The notes below the pieces were generated by a model. It had not been told where the DNA came from. It made no database searches and saw only the letters and a program-made list of their open reading frames with translations. Shown here piece after piece: positions 14,081 to 64,000 of a stretch of 64,000 bases of DNA; the stretch's first letter is position 1, and each line of letters opens with the position of its first letter. The position numbers were made by a program, and so were the translations under genes. The DNA comes from Phoronis australis (Eukaryota; Phoronida; Phoronidae). The stretch is from NCBI GenBank assembly GCA_002633005.1, contig NMRA01000184.1, positions 484,328 through 548,327 of the forward strand, in the 5' to 3' direction.

Positions 14081-15819
14081 CCCTCCTCCACACAGAACTT
14101 GATGCTTCACTAAATATGAATGGGTAAACCTGCAAAACAACTGTGATGGAGCTCTTGACCTATTCATGATCTTATCTTTGAATGTAAGTGACCATAGGGC
14201 TTTTCTATGGCCACAAATTTTCATCCCTGGATAGAAAGGTGTTAAAATGATGTACAAGTAGGACTGAAGCCTGCTGTCCGCATTAAACGGAATATTTAGG
14301 TGGCGCTGAACGCCTGTCCACCGAAGACCTGATCGCTGTCAGGTGGGATAGCCAATTTACATACAGTGCAACTATTTTGAAAATCAGCTACTCAGTATTC
14401 TGGCCTTGGGGTGAGCAGTCCGTTCTGATATGGTTCATTTGAGGAAGACACTCGCCTTCTAGCTATCTGTCTGCGCTGGCCCTTACAGGTAGAATGGTGA
14501 ATATTTGAATAAAATACATGTGCTGTTATGAACAAAGACACCTGCTGATTGCTCTCACTATACCAAAGTAAACCTTTTATAAAGCACTAAAGCATTCACC
14601 TCATGTTGCTTAAATCTACTTGTTAACTGCAGAGTTAACTAGTGATTTCAACTTCCATCCAAAACCGAACTTAGCCTATCTTATTGACCAACACTTTCCA
14701 AAAGGTCGACACACTGATGTTGGTGTGAAATATTTTTTAAATCAAAACCTATGTCATCTTACCCACGAGGAATGAATTCAGTTAAAACTTTCACAGGGCA
14801 AAATGTCCTTATGAAGCAAAAGCAAGAGAGTCAGCATGACATCATGACAAGAGTATTCTGCAAGCATTTCCTGGTGAAATACTAAAGTAAATGATGTTAT
14901 AGCATACTACGAGTGTGGCTTAAATGCTTTTCCTTACGTTCACGTGAAAGGCATAACAGCGGTGGACTTTTAATCCGTTGTAAATTTAACGACATTCTCA
15001 CATGCAAACAAGGTTACCTAAACAGTGCATACATGGTAAGCAATGTGCTGAATCTGCAAAACATGTTCTCAGAGCCCGCTGCTTCACCCACAGCCAGCAT
15101 CCACGAGGAGAATGACTCATTTAGGACACTACATAACAACAAGTTGGTATCAGTCAAGCCTGTTCAAAATGAATGCATAGCAATAGTTGTGATATCTATA
15201 CAATCACATAATTGGGTTATTTTAGCTGAAAATTATCAACAAACTAGGGGGAAATTATAACAAGTAATGAAATCGCCCCATAAACCCACCTTCCATCACA
15301 AAAAAACAACTTTTAACATTGATCACTTATGAAATTGGTCTCAAACTGCTCTTTAGTCAAATAGAGGTGGTTTTGTGGCTTCAAAAGAGCTGACAAATCA
15401 CTAGTCCGCGATACCAGGCTCTACAACCGGGCTTGTCGTGACTTTTCATTTCGTGCGCCGAGGAATAATGAGCCACCAGTTCTACTAGAAGCCAGAAATC
15501 ACTTCTTGTCTGAATAAGGAACAAGTTGAGACCAATTTTATAGCGACACCTAGTGGTCTCAAGCAAAGGGTCACTTCTTTGACACCAACATAGGTTTACA
15601 ACCACTCACACGACCAACTGCAAAATGTGTGCACAACACAAAACATGCTCCAATCTGACAAAACAAATGTTTAGATATTAAACAAAATAATTTAACAAAA
15701 CGGAATGAAGCATTTTATCCACCCATTCACCCATGTCAGCGAAGTGCAAGAAGGGCACTGGGCCTATTTTTTGTTAATAAAAAGTATTTTAACAGTTTAC
15801 ACCTCAGAAAAAAAAGCTC

Positions 15820-16085
15820 ATCAACTGAGATAAAATCTTGCCAATTTAGGACACAGTATGGCGGACTAAGTGAAATTTTATTTTCTCATTTTGTTATAAA
15901 AGATATGTAGCACCAAATTAATGGTTTAACGTGTTGAAGTTCTGCACCGTAGCTACCATCAGAAAATGTTTTGAAAAAAAGTACCAGTAGACAGTCACAA
16001 CTATGTTGGAGTCCTTGACATATATAAAAGGGGTATGGATAATTCTTGCAGTTATTTTTGTTGGTAATAAGTGAGATTTTAACGT
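15820..16085 (+). repeat. Family A, half 2
   Basis: It contains GCCAATTTAGGACACAGTAT, GGCGGACTAAGTGAAATTTT, TATAAAAGATATGTAGCACC and GTAGCTACCATCAGAAAATG, ending with a GAGATTTTAAC block. Confidence 0.65.
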
Positions 16086-17225
16086 GACACTCACACTAAT
16101 CAGTTCGAGTAGGCACAATGTAATTACCACCATTCAGACCATCGGTACTATCTAGTGACTAGTAATCCAATTTCGTTCCACAGCGTATTACTCTTGCTAA
16201 TGAAGACGCACTAACTTCATCAACTTTCACAGCAAATATTAATATCTAGGCCTGAGATGGCTGTTAAACCACTTTTGAAGAGCTAGGTAGGGCAGAAACC
16301 ATAACATTCAACATCAATGAAATTGAGATGTGTTACCTTTAAGAGCATCAATGGAAGGGCACTATAGGCAGTGGCTTGAGATAAGTCATTTCATAAGCAA
16401 ATAAGGAAATTTTGGATTTTTGGTACAAGTTCAGTGTATTAATTCCAAAAGTGAACACGCAAACTCCCAACAATGTAGACATAGACTTACAAACACATAT
16501 TCAGTACATGAGTTTTTTAATACCAGTCCAGTTGGAATTTTCTGTTGTGGGGAACATTGAAACGACCTGAAAATAAACTTTTTGTGAAACTCCTTGCTTT
16601 CAAATTTGTTAAGGATTAAAGGTAAAGTTATTATTTCCACTGTTTTTGCCTCAAAATATGCAGCTGTTGAAAAGAAATGCATTGTAAGGCCAGGCAAAAA
16701 ATAAGCAATGTTTATAATCCCATCCGCGCTTAAAAATCTGTAAACTTGTGTCAGAAAGTTTGAAAGCATAGCACTTTCTAAGATGTTCATAGCATTGGTA
16801 GCTAGTGTAATCACAAAGTCAACCTTGCAAGTCAATCCACACATTCCATACAAAGTCATGGAAAAAAAACAAGTCATTTGAACAGTATCACGTGTCCCTG
16901 CCGTGCTTTTCAGTTATTTTTGAACATTGTAAACAAAGGTTTACAAAACAACGACAAAAGACACTCTTTTGAAAAATAAATTGTGGCACAGAATGAAAGC
17001 CCATGGTAAGTGGAATTTCCTACATTGCAACTACTGAGGAGCCACATACAGTTATAGTCATGTGGTGTCACTGGTTCTGACGTAGTGAAAAGCGCAATTC
17101 TAATAAGTTGCTAACCTTGAAATTGTGCTTTTATCATTATGAAAATAAACTGAAACAAAGGTCAAATGATGCTCCAGGAACGTGTTTACTGTCTGAAAAG
17201 GAAGAGGGTAATGTTAAAGAACATT

Positions 17226-17328
17226 ATATTATTTAGTCTTTCTATGGCCATAGGTCTGTATATTATTTAGTCTTTCTATGGCCATAGGTCTGTATATTAT
17301 TTAGTCTTTCTATGGGCATAGGTCTGTA
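17226..17328. repeat. 34-bp minisatellite, 3 copies
   Basis: The unit begins TATATTATTTAGTCTTTCTA and ends GGCCATAGGTCTG; the third copy has one change (GGGCATAGG). Confidence 0.9.
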
Positions 17329-17978
17329 TGCAGACTGCATCGTAAGAGTTTGTGACATTGCTTTTGACTATGTAAAGTCATAAGATATTGAGCACGTTCA
17401 GGAAATCTTCAAATGAGGTTGACATGCATTTGGTGTTGCCGGAAACACCAACAATTTCAGTGTACCTCGTTAATACTTCAGAGCTATCTGATATGTCCGA
17501 TAGCGTTAGATATTTGATGATAAACTGGATAACTCTGATGGCGTTAGATATTTAATCAGCCTGTTATTCACTAATTCAGTGCATGAAACTGGTTCTCAAC
17601 TCAAGTGGTTTAATCCTGTTCGAAAGGAAATATCTTTTAATAGAAGAGTTAGGCTAAAAACGATACCAGCAAGCTTTTGAAACATTTAATTCAAAAAATC
17701 ATTTACTAATGTTATTGTTAAAATAGGAGTGAGGCAACTACAAAATAACACTGTCCCCGTCGAGAGCCCCACGACGATTATCCACACATGAGCTCGAAAC
17801 TGAGTCATGTTTTACGACAAATCTCCAACAAAGTCAACATTCCATACTACTATGCACACTTAATGTTACCTGGTGGTCTTGAATTCATTATCTAGATACT
17901 TTGAAATGGTTGTTTTCACGAAGGGAATACTAAATCATCCAAAAAGTAGCAGACGAAAACTAGGCTTGCTTAGCAAGC

Positions 17979-18255
17979 GGCCATATTTTGTCTGCAGAAC
18001 AAACGCAAGTGACGCTTATTCATTGGCTTAGTCTAAAGTACATTTGTTGTGATACGATTTGATTATTATTGATACATTTGTAATTAAACTACATAGTTGA
18101 TAGAAAAAATATCCATAATAACTATTTTGATTAATTAATCTTTGAAAGAAATATATATAAGTATTTTTTAATATCTTTGTTATTTTTATTGGGCTCGTTT
18201 TGTTGTCCTTAAAGCGGAAAACTACTCGGCGGTGATTCAGTTCATGTTGTGGAAG
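17979..18255 (+). promoter_or_regulatory. Candidate PIK3CA promoter and 5' UTR exon
   Basis: Exon 1 has only 45 nt of leader, so a non-coding exon must lie upstream. The best local candidate is a CpG-richer patch ending in a near-perfect donor GAAG/GTAAGT at 18255/18256. Upstream lie GCCATATT (17980-17987, YY1-like) and an inverted CCAAT box ATTGG (18022-18026). These are short motifs that occur by chance; the start of transcription is not determined. Confidence 0.3.
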
Positions 18256-18882
18256 GTAAGTGGTTGTGTGTTTGTGTCTCGTGGTGTCTGAGTTGCGAAA
18301 ACTGCACGTCGTGAAGTACTTTCAACGAGGTAGAATTTTGTCAATGATTGGGTGACATTTAGGTACTTCGGGCTGTGAGTTTATGTTGACTGTCATCTTA
18401 ACAATTCATGATATTTGGGGCTACTTCCTCATTCCCCCGTCGTCAGTTAGTCACTTAGTGAAGTCTGAAGAGAGTTATGTTACGTCGACTCCTGTCAGTG
18501 AGTGAATGTGAACGATCCTTACTGCGATGAGATAGAGTGGCACTGATCACACTGATAAATGAACTTCCACTTGTCACAGTTGGGCAGTTGCAAAGGGCCG
18601 GGCATTGTTCGGAATAACCAACCAGCTAGGCGGTGGCAAATTTCTATATGTACCTTCTTCTTCCAACACACGACAAACGATCTTACTTGTTGGCGCATTG
18701 TTAGTACAAAACTTAGAGAATTTCTTCAAAATACATTTGACTCTGGAAAAAACTATCAAAGACCTGACTTTGACAAAGTCAGGTTTCTTTGTGCACCTTT
18801 CAAGTATAATTGGGCACATTTGGAGGCATTTGAAATCTTTTAAATCCATTACGCTTAAAAGTACGAGATCACAATCATCATT

Positions 18883-18954
18883 TTTTTTCAAATAGTCTGT
18901 CGTTCTCTCGATGAATCCTTTTTTCAAATAGTCTGTCGTTCTCTCGATGAATCC
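18883..18954. repeat. 36-bp direct duplicate
   Basis: Two perfect copies of TTTTTTCAAATAGTCTGTCG plus 16 nt. A minus-strand frame reads it as a repeated FIERTTDYLKK, which is only a consequence of 36 being a multiple of 3. Confidence 0.9.
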
Positions 18955-20254
18955 TAAGAACCAGTAAGACTTTCTGGTTCCTTGATGAAATTGAAGACAG
19001 ATCTCTCTTATAATTACTGTATCCATGGTGAAAAGGAAATGCACATGGGGATGTCACCTGTCTACTAGCCAAAACTGAGAGGTGGCAGCACAGACAGGGG
19101 ACCTGTGTACTAGTCAGCTAGCTAGCCAGTCACCTTGCCAGCCACCTAGCTGTATGAAGACTATTGTGAAAATAGAGCTAGGAACTTCTGTGTTTTAACT
19201 TTACATAAACATCAAAACATCATACCACCCACATAGTTCTAGTGTTCTTCACAACCTGCTCTCGTCACTTTGTGGAGTTTGAATTTTGCCCTTGAAGAAT
19301 TTGGCTTACTTGCGTGAAGCTTGAAAACCTTGTAGTAACCAGCAAGTTTAAAATATTGGGATACTAGTAATTTCTTAATCAAATTAGGACATCTTGGACT
19401 TTTAGTACCTGTTTAATACATTTATTCTAAGACTTAGTGCTAAGACTCCCCACAGTATGGGCTCGAACATGCACATGAATTTTCTATTCCTTTTCAGTTG
19501 GAATTTTTTTGTGTGTAGAACACCGAGTTGTGCTCGTAACTTGTGCTGTTGTGAAATTGATCAACTTGTAGAGCTCACGACTGGACAGAGTGCATGCAAA
19601 ATCTGGGAGTTAACCAACTGTCACCTTGCCCGTTACAGTCATTTAAGGGAAAAATCTATTAAACATCATTTGTTTGCGTAGTTCGTCAGCTTTCGTAGCT
19701 AAGAAAAGTCGCTCGTTGACTTGAGACGAGTATGCTCATGACAACCGCCTTGTCATGTCAAAGAAAATGTGAAATTCCATGTCAATATTCACCTGTGAAA
19801 ACATGGTTAGTGCATTTGGATCAAAAAGTACCTGAGAAACATTCTGTTACGTTTACCTCTCAAAAATTGGGATAGCCACCCTTTCTTCTGCTAGGGACTT
19901 CCATGAACGTCACCCTTTCATAGGAATTTTACCCGTAACACAATTCTTTTGTAAGACATGAGTTGTAAACCATACAAAATGGTTATTTATTTAATTCAAA
20001 TTGACAATAACAGTTATACTTTCTTTTTAATACCTCAAAAATTACTTAACACAAAATAATCATAAATTAATCCTTGTAGAGTTCTTGAAGCATCAATTGC
20101 ACCCTTTCATTGCAAATCTGGCAGTGATCAACCCGCACATCTCAGTGGCACATCAGGTATATACTTCAACTGCAAAGTACCATGCGGGTTAGTGTTATTG
20201 TTTAAAATCCCAAGAAATTATATTTCTTGGTGTTTTTCTGGTGTCAAGTCTCAT

Positions 20255-20545
20255 TACATTTTTCATATCCAAATGTTACTTAATGCAAGATATGTGTAGC
20301 CACTAAAGCCCACTCATTTTTCATATCCATATGTTACTTAATGCAAGATACGTGTAGCCACTAAAGCCCACTCATTTTTCATATCCATATGTTATTTAAT
20401 GCAAGATACGTGTAGCCACTAAAGCCCACTCATTTTTCATATCCATATGTTACTTAATGCAAGATACGTGTAGCCACTAAAGCCCACTCATTTTTCATAT
20501 CCATATGTTACTTAATGCAAGATACGTGTTGCCACTAAAGCCCAC
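20255..20545. repeat. 58-bp minisatellite, 5 copies
   Basis: The unit begins CTCATTTTTCATATCCATAT and ends CCACTAAAGCCCA; copy starts fall at about 20255, 20313, 20371, 20429 and 20487. Copies are nearly identical; the first is the most diverged. Confidence 0.9.
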
Positions 20546-21249
20546 TCCCATCAATGAACCAAAAAGTACCCTACAGGGCATAAACAGCTCTTTGCAGAGG
20601 CTGCTGTTTCATTATTGTGATGCCTGAAAAGATTGTGGTAAGAATATGCCACTTTCCACAAGACTAGGAAATTTACCAGAAATGCGAATGTCTTATTATG
20701 GCACCAGTGTTAGGGACACCTAATGGAGCCATTCCCCAATAATTAGTCTTTGAGGAAATAATCTGTTGCGTAAAATACATGCAAGAGCTTTCAAAAAATG
20801 TGTTTAATTAATATTAATTGAACTAATGATTTTTCCAGAGATTCCTTTCACATGCCAATTGGTAATAGGACCATATGAGAAACCAATAGCAAACGAGCCC
20901 AGTCCATAGTAAGTACAGCGCAGCATGGCGACCAGAATGACCCACAGTTTAGCGAACATGCCATTTTTAGTCACAGCAAGTTATATGTCCCCTAGACTCT
21001 CCCTGAATATGCCTTTCACGGCTAATGTCAAATTGACGGCAAATGCAAATGTCCTCTGCGATAATCATCCTGATGCAAGTTGAATTGATAAACATGTTTG
21101 ACCAAAAATGTGAAGCAAAGTCACATTCCAGAATTTCAAAACAAATTATTGATTATATTTCTGACAATATTTTTATTAACACCTTTCTTGTATTACCTTT
21201 TCAGATTTGATTTCCATCTTGAAGTAGAGCCTGATAAAAAGCAAATAGA

Positions 21250-63010
<41,761 letters not shown>

Positions 63011-63305
63011 CAGGAACCAGATTCTGACCAATTCATTCATTACATCAAACTTTGAAACTCAATGTAGGAACCAGACATAAACCGATTCATTCATTGCATC
63101 AAGCATGGGAGTTCATTGTCTGAATGAGGCATAGATTGCCGACTTGGGGCAGCATAACCCAAAAGGATTGGGTCCCATATTTATAAATGTCTTTTAAAGG
63201 TATCACCAGAGTACATAAACTGCCAAGTCACTGAATGAACTTATTTTCAATTTCCATCAATAACATTTGAGGATTCCTGGATTAAATACTTCCTAAATAC
63301 CCTAA
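63011..63305 (+). other. PIK3CA: PIK3CA 3' UTR (provisional end)
   Basis: Non-coding sequence follows the TAG. A possible polyadenylation signal ATTAAA occurs at 63281-63286, with no closer canonical AATAAA. The first 120 nt are two degenerate copies of the terminal coding repeat. The true cleavage site cannot be fixed without transcript data; the UTR could extend into the repeat region beyond 63400. Confidence 0.4.
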
Positions 63306-63399
63306 AGTGGCTGTGTTGCTGAAATTGTACCCATTGTGCTGAAAACATACCCCTCATACATAATCAGCATTATAGCTGGTATCCTGAAACTAGGATTCT

Positions 63400-64000
63400 T
63401 TATCGCATTTTTATGCGCCCACATATTTATATCTGGGTGCATATTGTTGTTATCTCCGTCTGGGAGTCTGGCGTCAGCTCCTAAACCTCTTGCAGAATCT
63501 TGTCGAAATTTGGCAGGTGCGTTCCTATGGGGTTGATGACAGATGACGAGGAGTTTCTGACTGATCTGAATACTACTGTGCCCCCCAGTGGCAATTTTAG
63601 TTTTTTACGTTTGCCTGTTTATCTTCGGAGGTCCTTGATGGATTTTCATGAAATTCAGCAAAATAGGTTTTTAATAAGGAGGCGATGATGCGACTTCATT
63701 TTTCAATGGATTTCACACCGCCTTGTGGCCGTTTTTGTTATTTTTATGTCCGTTCTCTGGTGTCCGCCTCTCTGCCATACTGCCCAAAGGATCATTATGA
63801 AAATTTACAGATGTATTCCTGATGAGAAGGCCTCGACTGACATTGACTTTCGGACGGGTCTGACTACTGTGTCGCCCCCTAGTGGTGATTTTGTGTTTTT
63901 TGCATTTGCAACCAAATCTCCTTAACCCTTTGAAGGAGCTTTGTGAAATTTGAAAGATATATTCCTATGGAGCCAACGACAAACTGTAACGAATGTTGAA
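63400..64000 (+). repeat. CCCTAGTGGC repeat family, two or more units
   Basis: Two units occur: GTGCCCCCCAGTGGCAATTT near 63578 and GTCGCCCCCTAGTGGTGATT near 63872, each preceded by a TTCCTATGGGG or TATTCCTGATGAG block and GACTGA. The period is about 290 bp. The array continues past the window end. Open frames here are repeat read-through. Confidence 0.6.

Larger units (their letters stand above)
1..17978. other. Intergenic region without a supported gene
   Basis: Apart from the two MITE-like elements, families A and B and the CCCTAGTGGC array listed separately, I see no exon series, no strong codon bias and no conserved protein. The longest open frame (16431-16877, minus strand, 148 codons) is hydrophobic and discussed under findings. 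Stretches 2400-4390, 6000-7140, 7650-10240, 12040-13540 and 14090-15820 show nothing I can name. Confidence 0.7.
18256..21204 (+). other. Presumed 5' UTR intron
   Basis: If the exon ending at 18255 is real, this 2.9-kb stretch is its intron. It contains a 36-bp duplicate, a 58-bp minisatellite and otherwise AT-rich sequence without coding potential. A reverse-strand open frame at 18574-19044 crosses the duplicate and shows no recognisable domain. Confidence 0.35.

Noticed and set aside
18574-19044. 156-codon minus-strand open frame with a repeated FIERTTDYLKK
   Set aside because: The internal repeat is a 36-bp DNA duplicate; no start context, splice pattern or domain supports a gene.
20255-20545. 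CRISPR-like regular repeats
   Set aside because: The 58-bp units are directly adjacent without spacers, in an animal intron; it is a minisatellite.

Overview
The window is one stretch of animal nuclear DNA: AT-rich, intron-rich and full of interspersed repeats. It carries one confidently recognised protein gene, a complete orthologue of the class IA phosphoinositide 3-kinase catalytic subunit p110-alpha (PIK3CA) on the plus strand. I assembled 18 coding exons (21250-63010) by hand. All 17 introns are GT-AG, the phases match at every junction, and the product is 1066 residues, against 1068 for human p110-alpha. The domain order is adaptor-binding (ABD), Ras-binding (RBD), C2, helical and kinase.

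The organism looks like an invertebrate metazoan. The alpha-type N terminus ([10 protein letters not shown]), the intron-rich gene, the long repeat-laden introns and the signs of high heterozygosity suggest a marine invertebrate deuterostome (hemichordate, echinoderm or cephalochordate). The sequence alone does not decide this and I hold it loosely.

Layout: 1-18 kb has no gene I can support. It holds degenerate repeats, two MITE-like elements with terminal inverted repeats (7149-7644 and 10248-10658) and several copies of a non-coding interspersed family, called family A here. At 17.98-18.26 kb there is a weak promoter and 5' UTR exon candidate. At 18.3-21.2 kb lies the presumed 5' UTR intron, with a 58-bp minisatellite. 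Coding exons 1-3 lie at 21.2-28.3 kb. An intron of about 18 kb (28300-46591) follows, containing MITE-like elements, family A copies and a direct duplication of about 1.9 kb broken by a single N. Exons 4-18 cluster at 46.6-63.0 kb. The 3' UTR follows, and the window ends in a repeat family that also occurs, inverted, at 1.2-2.4 kb.

Most notable points: (i) the kinase core has three unusual residues, Asn for the near-invariant catalytic-loop His, DYG for DFG, and Arg for the pocket Trp780; (ii) the last coding codons, stop codon and start of the 3' UTR belong to a 54-bp tandem triplication; (iii) both single-N positions mark direct duplications that look like uncollapsed haplotypes; (iv) exon 10 has a decoy duplicate of its 3' splice site 60 bp upstream. 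I found no CRISPR array, operon, intact transposase or novel multi-gene system.
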